Positions 31,678 to 43,400 of a stretch of 64,000 nucleotides of DNA are shown here, in pieces (the first letter of the stretch is position 1; the number at the start of each line of letters is the position of its first letter). Under the pieces are notes generated by a model. It did not search any database. It had not been told where the DNA came from and saw only the letters and a list, made by a program, of their open reading frames with translations. The translations under genes were made by a program, and so were the position numbers. This DNA is from Takakia lepidozioides (taxonomy: Eukaryota; Streptophyta; Takakiopsida; Takakiales; Takakiaceae), in NCBI GenBank assembly GCA_030704615.1, contig CM060731.1:32364001-32428000 (forward strand). The letters are read 5' to 3'.

Positions 31678-34141
31678 TTACCCCAACATGACTGATAGAC
31701 GAGGATGGTTCTGAATGATGTACTCATGTACAATATCACACAGGTCATTCAATTTTCGGGCTTTAGAACTTCCTTCCACAACTTCACGTTCCACAGATTC
31801 TGCCTCATCTGCATCCCACACCCTTCGTACACTTCCATCAAATCCTGCCATATACTCTGTGCAAAAACCCAATGCTTCTTCAAATTGGTATCCTTCTGCC
31901 ATGCTCCCCTCGGGCCTTGCCATGTTTCTTACGTAGCCCTTCATATCTTTTATTGCCCGCTCCATGGGGTACATCCAACGAGATGCTATGGGCCCGCATA
32001 AGTACAACTCATCCACTAGGTGAACAACCAGATGTGTCATCACATCAAAAAATGATGGTGGGAACTCCTTCTCTATAAGACACAGAGTGAGAACTGCTTC
32101 AGTTCTCAATTCCTCATACTCTACAGGATTCACCACTTTTGCACACAACTTCTTAAATACACGACATACTCGCAAAATGGCCCTTCGAGGACCACTTGGC
32201 ATGAGCCCACGGATAGCAAGCGGTATAATTTGCTGCATGAGCACATGATAGTCATGTGATTTCATGCCTGACAACTTCTTCTTCACCACATGCTTTTTGA
32301 AAGCTGATGCGTAGCCTGTTGGCACTTTCAAGTTCTGCACAATCTCCAGAAAGACTTGTAACTCAGCCCCAATGAGGACATAAGGGGCAGGAGGCATAAT
32401 TAACGTATCTGCTCTGTCAGGATCACGTTGTAGCCACAATTCCGGGCGCATCCCAAGTAGCTCCAAATCACGGCGAACTTTCAATGTGTCTTTCTCACCA
32501 AAGATAGTTTTAATAATATTTTCAGCCAAGTTCTTCTCGCAATGCATTGCGTCAAACGGGTGGCGGATGAGGAGACCCTACAAAATGAACACATAAGCAA
32601 TTGAGCATTTACTCATCACAATTTAAACATAAAACGCAAAAATGTACACAGCCAATTTAAAGGCCATGAAGGAATTACCTCCCAATAAGGTAAGACATAT
32701 AAAATTGACAATCGCTTAACTCCATGAGTTTTTGCTGGGTCTGTCCTGCTATCTGGCGTCCCTCCGTTTTCCACCCATGCAGTGCGAGCTGTTGCAAGGT
32801 CCTTGATTTGTGTTCCAGTCTGCGTTTTTGGAGGAGTTCCATGCTCAGTAGCGCCATTGAACATTCTTGACCTTCTATATGGATGATTGCGGGCCAAAAA
32901 TCTTCGGTGGCCTAGGAAAAGAAATTTTCCACATGTGTGTAACTGCTGTGAAGTCACCCCGGGTCCACAAGCTGGACAACCAGCATAATCTTTCGTCACT
33001 TGACCTGAGAGCAAGCCATATGCAGGGTAGTCATGGATTGACCACATCAACACTGCCCTCAGTGTGAATTCGCGTTGACCACGAGGACGGGAAACATCAT
33101 GAGCTGCAATCCCTCTCCATAGTTCCAATAGCTCTTCCACTAGGGGCATCAGGTAAACATCTACGTTGTCCGAGGTAACAGACTCCTTACCAGGAATCAG
33201 TAGCGCTAACATGACAAAGAACTTTTTGGTCACTAACCACGGAGGCAGATTGTAATTGACCAAGAGAACGGGCCATGTACTCCAACTTGTGGATTGAGCT
33301 CCGTAGGGATTTACACCGTCTAAGGCCAATCCAAATCGCAGAGATCGTGGCTCTGCAGCAAAATCCGCAAATGTGGTGTCAATGTCTCCATGCTTTGCTA
33401 TCAGCTGGATGTCGAACCAACCCATCCTGGCTCTTATGTTTGTCGTGCCATGTCATGAGGTTAGCGATCGATTTACATCGGTACATACGTTTCAACCTTG
33501 GAATGACAGGGAAGTGTCGCAATACTTTCTTGGGCACACTTCCACGACCTGGAATGTAACGGGAACTGCGGCACACTGGGCAAATGTCTACATTCTCATA
33601 CTCCCCACGGAAGAGTACACAACCACGCTCACAGGCATGAATCATCGTGTACTGCAATCCCATCTTGGCAATCATGGTTTTTGCTTCATAGTGAGTTTTC
33701 GGCAATGAATTCTCTTTAGGCAAAAAACTCTTACGCAACAATCCCAGAAGCTCATCCACAAATGCATTGGTGCACTTGTGGGTAGTGCATGCATTCAGCA
33801 ATGTCAAAGTTGCTTGCAGCCGGCTGATGGAGCACCCTTCAAAAAGTGGACATTGCGACGCTCGGAAGAGTTTATCATACTCGGGATCAACGTGCAGGTG
33901 AGCATTCTCATCAAATTCATTGTCTCCGGAATCGTCGAGATCATCGTCATGATCGGCAAATGTGTGATCGGTTCCACCATGAATGGGGTCCTCTCTGTTT
34001 GCATCTGCAAAGAGAAACGCTTCCTGCAATGCACGCTGCATTTCTACCTCCAATCCACCACTCTCATCTGCGTTCTCTGTGACATTGGGCTCCCGCTGTG
34101 CCGCAGGGCCTTCATCTTCATCATCTGAATATTCACATCCC
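31678..34141 (-). pseudogene. CACTA2 tnp2 transposase (Transposase_21 + DUF4218)
   Basis: The main exon begins at about 34137 after an AG acceptor. It encodes an acidic N-terminus, HACERGCVLFRGEYENVDIC, PKKVLRHFPVIPRLKRM and, after a frame break near 33395, the Transposase_21 core (LALDGVNPYG, NYNLPPWL, LIPGKESVTS, MWSIHDYPAYG, CPACGP). It ends with a GT donor near 32690. The next exon (about 32580 to 31683) is DUF4218 (MHCEKNLAENIIKT, SHDYHVLMQQIIP, FPPSFFDVMTHLVVHLVDEL). The break removes two bases, or shifts by one, between KAWRH and the next conserved block. The sister copy in CACTA1 is open at this point, so the copy here is inactivated unless the break is an assembly error. Confidence 0.85.
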
Positions 34142-34189
34142 TGCATCCCAATAGTCATTTTGTGAGTGGACCAACAACGATGTGACACT

Positions 34190-34500
34190 TGTTCATATTA
34201 TGACATAGGAGGACACGGTGACGTTGCAGTGATGCAGTCATATTTACGTATGTATCTTAAGAATATACACCCAATCAAAACACGACATTTGTAACCATTG
34301 AAGTCATAGTTGCAGTCACTTACTTAGTCATATATGACTACATGACTACACATGACCAATGAAAACACGACATGTGCATTAATTAAAGTGATAACGGAAG
34401 TGGCGTAGTCATAGTCACGTCTGTATCTTATGACTTCTTGACTACAATCACCCAACGAAATGTCGACATGTGGAGAAGAGGATCGTTGCATTCAAAATTC
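34190..34500. repeat. CACTA motif cluster in the 5' intron of tnp2
   Basis: Contains AGTCATATATGACTACATGA, GTAGTCATAGTCACG and TTATGACTTCTTGACTAC in a promoter-proximal intron. These are the same motifs as in the element ends. Confidence 0.6.
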
Positions 34501-34540
34501 AAACTAAAGTGCTGAAGGGAAAGTGGCGATCTTACCGGAA

Positions 34541-34732
34541 GAGAACAGCGTCGGAGTGTATCATGTAATGATTCCTCACTGTTTCCAACAACATTACTTT
34601 TCCTCCATGACACTCATCACAGTTGCATAGCATTTTTGTATGCCCATTCCTTGTGGCATAAGCTTCTTCCATTCGCCATAGACGGTCATCTATTCTACGC
34701 CTACGCATCCGTTTGCCACCTGCACTGTACAT
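34541..34732 (-). CDS. Candidate first exon of CACTA2 tnp2
   Basis: Encodes a basic start (MRRRRIDDRLWRMEEAYATR) and MLCNCDECHGGKVML, a C-x-C-x2-C-H zinc-binding motif shared with the candidate first exon of CACTA1 (ILCNCRTCHGG). It is followed by a GTAAG donor. The splice phase to the main exon is not resolved. It starts 127 bases from the divergent TnpA-like gene at 34859, which implies a shared bidirectional promoter. Confidence 0.6.
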
Positions 34733-35612
34733 GCTTTGAACGTCACCCCTTCCCTCTTTGCATGCTACGCATAGTGCATTGTCTCTAGTTTTGCACCAGC
34801 TGCCAATGTGCTATTTCTATATCTATAGTATACTATAAGTATCGTTTCTGAGTGTCCATGGTGAAGCGGAAGGTCTTCAAAGTGACAGTCCCTCTCACTG
34901 AGTACAAGAAGTTCCGAGAGCGCCGGATTGCTACCATAAAGGAGGTGGAATCAACGTTCAAGCAGTCGATAGATGGGTGAGTTTAGTTCCTGACTTTGGA
35001 TACCCACCCACTAAACTTGCGATTTGCCTTATCCTCTAACCTTCCTACAGCGATCATAAGCTTCATAGCACAAATGGGGGCGAGTAGCTGAACTTGTACA
35101 AACAGAGAGGCAAACAACATGCAGTGAGTGACGATTAGGTTTGAGGAGGGTGTGTCATTAGGCGGGAGATGTCCGCCGTCATTCGTTGGGCAAGCTTTAC
35201 GTCCTGGTAGGGTGCGGTTGTGGTTCAGCGTAGGCTTACGAGTATTAGGGTATGTATGCTTACATTTGTTTGTGATTGTTTGAGAGGGAGGTCATGGAGG
35301 TGTTTGTGCAAGCTTGCGGGAGCGAATCGCCCTCGCAAGCCATGCGCTCCGAAGGAAAAAACTAGGGATCAAGGTCCTGCAAGGCAAAGTGCCAGCCTGA
35401 AGACGATGAAGACTACGATTCTGCATGAGGGCTCTTCTGAGGACGATGAGGACGATCCACTCCTCCCACGCCGGTGCGAGGCGAGTGCGTCGTCGGCGGA
35501 TGCCACGGCAAGCCGAGGAGAACATGCCCATGCTCATGTCGCAGGACAAAAATGCCCATCATCTACACTACGAACACCTTCTCCGTCTGTGAGTTATAGT
35601 TCTTCACAATGA

Positions 35613-36178
35613 CCATGATTCAAATTATGTATGTTTTTGGTAAAATCACGAAGAGATAGGGTATGTCTATCAAGACAGGGAAGTTGGACAATGCAGGGGT
35701 CAGCCAAGGCACAATCACAAATGATTTCCATTAGACAAGTTGAAGTGCCAAAGGCATGATGTCAGGCCAATGTAGACTTTAGGTGTGTTCAAATTCTTTG
35801 CCCCATGAAACCAACGTCCTGGTACTAAGCTACAATGGCTACTTATAGAGATACTTGGGTTACTTATGCACCCAGAATATCAGTAAAACTTGGAGGGATA
35901 CTTCTCATGGACCCATCAGGTTTGTCCATTTGAATTCTTGCTATGGATTTCAGGAACACCCCATACCTAAGAGGGCTAAAAAATGTACTGGGAGGACATC
36001 ATTGGGGCCAATCAAATTTGGGAGATTTACTGCCCAAGATCATACTGAGTTTTGGGTAATCTTGTCTTTACAAATGATATGTGCTTCGAGTTTGTTTTTC
36101 CTGAATTCAAGGATTTGCTGCTTGCTGCCTATATGTATGTGTAATCACCCACATTGTACTGGGGGAATTTCTTTTCAG
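35613..36178. other. Intron of the CACTA2 TnpA-like gene
   Basis: No conserved coding sequence. It begins with a GT donor after the acidic exon and ends with TTTTCAG at 36178. Confidence 0.5.
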
Positions 36179-37036
36179 GGCAAGCACAAGCGCACTGGAT
36201 CCACGATCCCTGCTGCTAGCAATGGAGATGGCGCCCACAAGAATGCAGGAGGTGGCCCTAACTCTCCAACGTTGTGGGTTTTGTGCCACCAGTACCCCCA
36301 CCTTATTATGGTATGCCTCAGTACCCACAGTCTGGCACTCAGTATGGTCGGGGTCAATATGGTGCTCCTCCATATGGGCAGTATGGCCAGTATCCTCCTC
36401 CACCATATTTGCCACCCCCTAATAGCTATGGGGGTGGCAAGCCACCAGAATATCCTCCTGCTTATGGATAGTATGGCCAGTATGGTCCTCGGCCTTCTGG
36501 CCAACAGCCATGGCCACCAGTCCCTACTTGGCAGGATCCTGCTTTGAATTCTCCTGAGCGCACGGAGGTCTCTGAAGGAGGGGAGGGTGCCGTTTCAAAG
36601 AATGATAGAACCAATGCTTTAAGGAGGGCTAATAGCTCAGCCAAAATTGAAGCTGCCAAGGTCAAGGAAGAGAGAATAGCTGCAGGTCTTCCTCCCACGG
36701 TGATTTTGACGAACCTCAAAGGAGCCCCGTATGGTCAGACCCGGAATGTATGGCACGCTGCCCTTAAAGGACAGGCTTATCGCAAGCTAGATTGTTCCCT
36801 TGCCATCAACAACCAACCTGATGAAGTTGTATACGAAATCAAAGATCACCTGGCTAAGCTATTTTCATATATGCCACACGAGTTAAAAGACTTCCACCTA
36901 AAACAAACAATTGGCAGAATAATGAAGAGCCAGCGTTATGAAGCACACACTGCGTGGTTGGGTGGTAAGGGGAAACCCATTACTGTATCTGATGAGGTAT
37001 GGAACAAGCTTGTAAGTTACTGGCAGACAGAGGTGT

Positions 37037-37045
37037 TCCACAAAG
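37037..37045. repeat. Target-site duplication of MULE Y, left copy
   Basis: TCCACAAAG, repeated exactly at 52478-52486. It lies inside the Transposase_24-type coding exon. Removing Y and one copy of the duplication leaves the reading frame continuous (TEVFHK followed by VSGNM). Confidence 0.95.
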
Positions 37046-37448
37046 GGGGGGTGCTATTCCGTGAGCCTGGAGGCGTGAGCCTGTGAGCCCAGGAAAGCGT
37101 GAGCCCAGCACAGGCTCACGCCACGTCAGCATGCAAACAGTGCCTATTTCCGCGGATGTCACCTATTTCCGAGTGGGGTCACCTATTTCCGCGGGTTGAT
37201 GTGGGGAGAATTGAGAATTGAGAACAAAGTGGTTTGTTTGTTTTTGCAATGTACTCAAGTCTGTGAGGTCCACAAAACAACAAATATATTGAAGGAACAA
37301 TCCGGGCAGTCCATGCAACCCCCATCTCCAACAATAGTTTGGAACCATGAATGTGAATTCCATGCACACATTGCAAAGAGGACAATAAGGACACACAACC
37401 ATCCCATTTCAAATTTGTCCCAGAATTAAACCAAAAGAATACTTCATA
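37046..37448. repeat. Left subterminal region of Y
   Basis: GTGAGCC repeats, then three nearly identical short units CCTATTTCCGC/GAG at about 37143-37195 (CACCTATTTCCGAGTGGGG and relatives), then unique sequence up to the stop of the cargo gene. Confidence 0.7.
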
Positions 37449-40400
37449 TCAAGTGTCGCAATCATCACAATCAATGTCCACCTCCTGTGCTATGTCATCT
37501 ACAAAGATTCTGGCCCCAACACCACGTGTTCTACGAAGGCCATCGCAAGGTGGACTCTGAGTGCCATGAACGGACATGCTTGCTGCGAGTGCCTCCGCAT
37601 AGACAGGTAGCACACAAGACCGAGGAGGACTGAAAACAAGTCCAAATAGGTGTGATAGCCCAGGAGGGCAAGTGGAAGCACGCGGACTCCTACACATGTC
37701 CACAAAATTCCATTTTTAACACAATGATGCAATGCACAAGTCCAACGAAGAGGATGTCTCCCATTTGCACTTTGCCTCAAGAACAGCGATTCTCAATAAT
37801 GAAACAACAATGCAAGCATGCACAGGTTCAACTTACTCACAGGCAAAGTCGGAGTCCAGCTCCTTGTCAGAAGTCTCCTCTGTACCAGTATCAGCGGGAC
37901 GGGGCTTCGGAAGGACCTGAGAAGTGTGTCCACCCAAACCCATCAGGAGGTTCTTGTAAATCTCAGCATCCCCTTCAATCCCAAAGACATGTCGCGCACT
38001 GGCCTTGCAAGCGTGGTACGAAGCACCTGCAGTGGAATAGAATGAAGTAAGCAGACATTGAAGACACATTCGGAACGGTGGAAAGTGCTGAAAGTGCAAG
38101 CTCAATCAAACCTCATGAAATGTGAATGTTGAAGGGACGAACCTGTGCCCATCGACAAATCCAGAACTCTGGCGTCTGTGTAGGTGCAGCACTCCACAAT
38201 CGTTTGAATGAAAGCCGGGCTCCTCTCCCTCGCCCCTCTCCAAGGAACCCCATTCCCCCTTCGCAAGCACACGTTGCTGTCGACGTAGTTGTGATGCATG
38301 TCATCCGTGGGAGGATCTGTCCTGTCATCTATGAACTTGCCCCCGTGAGTGATGGCAAACTCCGTAATGCCGGCCGGAGTCGTTGGTGGATGCACCCGGA
38401 CGAGACAAACAGCTTCAAACAGACGAGTCTGCGAACATGACATCCAGAAGGAACTAAGAACCAAAATAAAATCGGGCCCCTACATATGAGTTTGAGCGAC
38501 CTACACAACACAATCCCAGAACAAAAAAGAAGAGGAAGAAGAAGGGAAACTCACCATCTCTCCCGGACGATCCCCCTTCGTAAGGTACATGCTGTTCACA
38601 CAATTCCATGTCTTCACGACTCTCATGCCCGAGGCTTTCAAATAGCTGGCAAGGGCACGGCGACACCGAACATCGATGGACTGGATGAGAACCAAAACAC
38701 CTGCATCGGAAAGGAAGAAGTTGCAAAAGGAAAAAACCCACCGCCAGTAGCGCTCATCAAATGCATTCCAACCCGGACAAGCACCCGATGGTGGGATATC
38801 CGGGACTGCCAACCCATCAGGGATGTCCAAGATGATGAGTTCCGCTGCATATGGCTTCTCCTTCCCGTTCACCCACGATTTGGTCATTTTAGCCTGCAAA
38901 CAAAAATACAATGGAATTCTGACAAGTTTATAAACGATCCATGCCCACAGCAGACAAAGAGAGCAGAAGCCACAGAACCCAAAGAGAACACGCACCGTGC
39001 TGAGGAACTCGACAATCCTCTCCCACACTGGTGATGGCTCGCCCTTGTAATCAGATTTCTTCGACTCCATCATGGCAAGGAACCCGACATTGGCAATCTC
39101 CAACCTGGTTGGACGAATGACCCTCGTGGGATGTTCCACTGCATGGTACGGGTCCTTGGGATCAACCACACCCTTGTTTTTTCTCCCGGATCCCCTACCA
39201 TGCGGTGGAGTCTGCTGGACATGCTCCACAGGGCCAATAGCTGCAACACTTCCCTGCCCTTGTGCCACCTTCCCTCTACCCCTTCCCGTCCCCACAACAC
39301 CAGCAACATCTTTTCCCTTTGCCTTTCTTCCTCTACCCGGGGTATCCTGAGCGGGAGGCTCCTTCTCTGCAAGAGTCCTCAGATTACGCTCATGAATGTC
39401 GAGGTCCGCTGCTGCGGCAGTGGCTGCAATACGGTCATTCTCTCTCCTCAAAGACAACTCTACAGCTGGGGTCTCTGAAGGAGGGCAATCCAAATACCAA
39501 CCACAAGAAGAAAGATGGTCCGGACCCCAGTCATGCAAGATCCCAGCAGTGAACATGGTCTGGTTGCCAGCAGGGACAAGCCAAAGGTCCACGAAATCTG
39601 GATGTTTGTCCAAGAAATTCTCTTCCAGGAGAACAAACTTAATGTACCTGCACGAACAGACACAGCCTCATTATCCAATGCACATATTGTGTCCCAGCTT
39701 TTTCAACACACCAGGAAGACCCCCTTAAACAGTATGCCACACAACACATTGCAACCACAACACAAGCAAAGAGTGCAAGGGTGTGCACCTGTAAAGGCAT
39801 CGTTTCCAGGCTTCCTCTCCTTTTTCCTGCTGGTCAAGCTCATTTGTTCGACTGATGCCACCCTCCTTGCTGAACTCTCTAAAGAAACCAGAGTGCCACA
39901 CTGTGGCTCTCCATTTCCTCATGTATGCTTCGAAGGAGACCTTCGGAGCTGTCATAGTGATGCCATAGTCAGCCAGCTGAGTATGCAGAACCGATCGGGC
40001 CCTTTCTTCCAACTGCAAAAAAATTGAAATGGAAGAATGAACCCAAAAACAGTCACAGCGAATGTAAGAGGCAATGGGAAGAGAAGGACAGGAAAAGAGA
40101 AAAGAAAGTGAGATACGAGAGGACATCACACCTGGCTCCAGTAAGTGGCCTTGTGAAGCCAGTTGTCCAGCACATTGTCACTGACAGGAACGACACGCTG
40201 GGTCTTCTTCTCCTTCTCTGGCCTTGGGAACATGTGGGTATCCCTAACTGTGGGATCGGAGTTCCATATCTGCAGCCACTTCACCTTCTGTTCAGAAGAC
40301 ACGACGGCGGTAGACAACCTGTGCAACTTCTCCTGGGCCATCTCCGGCTTGCCTGGCTTGTTATAATGGTTTTTTATCTCCAGCAGAAACTGCGGCCCGA

Positions 40401-43400
40401 ATGATGGGTCGGCCATTCTCAACTGCTTCACAAAAGCACTCATTATTGTCCTTCTTGTAGCGTTCATCTCCTTCTGGATGTGACTTTCAACTCCCTTTGC
40501 TGTCCTTCTCTCCTCAGGGGTAGAGCTGTAGTATTCCAGTTTGCCACGCTCCCCTGCATCTGCAATGTCTTGCTGCAAGGGAATGCAAGAGAGTTGCATC
40601 AATCCAAGGTCAAGGGAGACAGAGAGAAACAAACATGTGGAAGCAGGAATATGGAAAGGCCAGATGAAGGAAGATGTATCTCACCGTGTACATGTACTCC
40701 ATGAAAGCCTCACGGGTCAACGAGTACCATGTTTCCGAAGTCTTGGAGCTTTCGCATTTCTTATACATCTCTGCCGAAAGGATGGTCTTGAAGTTGGTCA
40801 AGGGCATCTGCCCGATCCTTTGTATCCTATACAGTGTGTGAACCAGACTCGTTTTGACATGCGATGTCTCCGTCCCTCTGCAGAATGATATCTGAATTTC
40901 AGAATGTAATTCAAGGACTTCAATCAAGGAAGAACGGAACCAGAAGTGCAACGTGTACAATGAGAAACCAACCTGTTCACATCATTCATTGCCGTCAGAA
41001 GACCCATCATGTTGTCGTCACAATCAAGCACCATCGATCGAACAGAGTAATGCCACTCTTCCTCCTGTGAGTGCAGCCTCCCAATGACAGCCATCCATGC
41101 AAGCAACCGGTGGTTGCCATCCCAAACGTGAAACATCTTCCCCGAGAATACCTGGGTGGAAGGTTTTCTGGAGAGAAGAAGTTCGAAGGATTCGTTCACC
41201 TGTCTCCAAATGGGGTCCCAGGAGTCGACGATTGACTCATCAACAAGGAGCTCGTTACCTCTTGAATCCCTAGTAGAAACGTAAAAGACCGCGGATCCAT
41301 CCAAATACCCATGAACAAACTCGGCCTCCAGCTTGAGAATGTCTTTGACAAGGGGTGGACGAACGACGGGCATGGAAACCAACCTACACAGGGGAATCTT
41401 CAACCTCCCACCAGGAGCAAGCATACTTTGAACCACAAGCTGAGAGTTCACCTTTTGACCCCCCAGCATCTCAGCGGCTTTGCTTTCATAAAACTCATCG
41501 TCAACATCATCTTTGGTCTCCTTCCCCTGACCCTGAGGGACCTCATCCGCCACACTTTGCATTTTCCCCTGCAAGGTTGTTCACTCAAATTCTTATAAGA
41601 GAGGAATGAAACGTCGACCGATGCATGAAAAAGTGGGATAAAAAGGGAAGTGTTCTTTGAGCTGCCAGATAAGTGTTCATTGATCCTCACGGACATGCAC
41701 TATGTTCCCGATTTACACAGGGAAAGAACATTGAAAAGTTCTGCTCAAATATCTGCCCATGAGGGCCGAAAGTTGCGCCCTTCCATATTCATATGTTCTG
41801 CCTACACAGTGTGCGGTTCCGCAGACTGTTTGAGCTGACAGTGAAGGGTTCATTTTATACTCAAAAATGTGCCCATGAAATCCAAATTTTGCACCCAGAA
41901 ACATTGAAATGCTCAGCTCAAACAGTGTGCGTTGCCGCACACTGTCTGGGCTGGCAGTGAAGGGTTCTTTCACACTCACACAGGTGCCCCTGAAGTCCAA
42001 ATTTTGCACACAGAAACATTGAAATGCTCAGCTCAAACAGTGTGCGTTGCCGCACACTGTCTGAGCTGGCAGTGAAGGGTTCTTTTCACACTCACACAGG
42101 TGCCCATGAAGTCCAAATATTTCACCCAGAAACATTGAAATGCTCAGCTCAAACAGTGTGCGTTGCCGCACACTGTCTGAGCTGGCAGTGAAGGGTTCAT
42201 TTCACACTCACACAGGTGCCCATGAAGTCCAAATATTTCACCCAGAAACATTGAAATGCTCAGCTCAAACAGTGTGCGTTGCCGCACACTGTCTGAGCTG
42301 GCAGTGAAGGGTTCTTTTCACACTCACACGGGTGCCCATGAAGTCCAAATTTTGCACCCAGAAACATTGAAATGCTCAGCTCAAACAGTGTGCGTTGCCG
42401 CACACTGTCTGGCTGGCAGTGAAGGGTCTTTTCACACTCACACAGGTGCCCCTGAAGTCCAAATATTTCACCCAGAAACATTGAAATGCTCAGCTCAAAC
42501 AGTGTGCGTTGCCGCACACTGTCTGAGCTGGCAGTGAAGGGTTCATTTCACACTCACACAGGTGCCCCTGAAGTCCAATTTTGCATCTAGAAACATTGAA
42601 ATGCTCAGCTCAAACAGTGTGCGTTGCCGCACACTGTCTGAGCTGGCAGTGAAGGGTTCTTTTCACACTCACACAGGTGCCCCTGAAGTCCAAATTTTGC
42701 ACCCAGAAACATTGAAATGCTCAGCTCAAACAGTGTGCGTTGCCGCACACTGTCTGAGCTGGCAGTGAAGGGTTCTTTTCACACTCACACAGGTGCCCCT
42801 GAAGTCCAATTTTGCATCCAGAAACATTGAAATGCTCAGCTCAAACAGTGTGCGTTGCCGCACACTGTCTGAGCTGGCAGTGAAGGGTTCATTTCACACT
42901 CACACAGGTGCCCCTGAAGTCCAAATATTTCACCCAGAAACATTGAAATGCTCAGCTCAAACAGTGTGCGTTGCCGCACACTGTCTGAGCTGGCAGTGAA
43001 GGGTTCTTTTCACACTCACACAGGTGCCCCTGAAGTCCAAATATTTCACCCAGAAACATTGAAATGCTCAGCTCAAACAGTGTGCGTTGCCGCACACTGT
43101 CTGAGCTGGCAGTGAAGGGTTCTTTTCACACTCACACAGGTGCCCCTGAAGTCCAAATATTTCACCCAGAAACATTGAAAATGCTCAGCTCAAACAGTGT
43201 GCGTTGCCGCACACTGTCTGAGCTGGCAGTGAAGGGTTCTTTTCACACTCACCACAGGTGCCCCTGAAGTCCAAATTTCACCCAGAAACATTGAAATGCT
43301 CAGCTCAAACAGTGTGCGTTGCCGCACACTGTCTGAGCTGGCAGTGAAGGGTTCATTTCACACTCACACAGGTGCCCCTGAAGTCCAAATTTTGCACCAG

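Noticed and set aside
36175-36471. Proline/tyrosine-rich frame as a stand-alone gene
   Set aside because: It is the low-complexity exon of the CACTA2 TnpA-like gene, starting after an AG acceptor and continuing past a TAG into the conserved core.
9689-41568. Bacterial or phage contamination, because of the ParB-methylase architecture
   Set aside because: The genes have many GT/AG introns with consistent phases and lie in plant-type transposons with exact target duplications. The resemblance to phage proteins is at domain level only.
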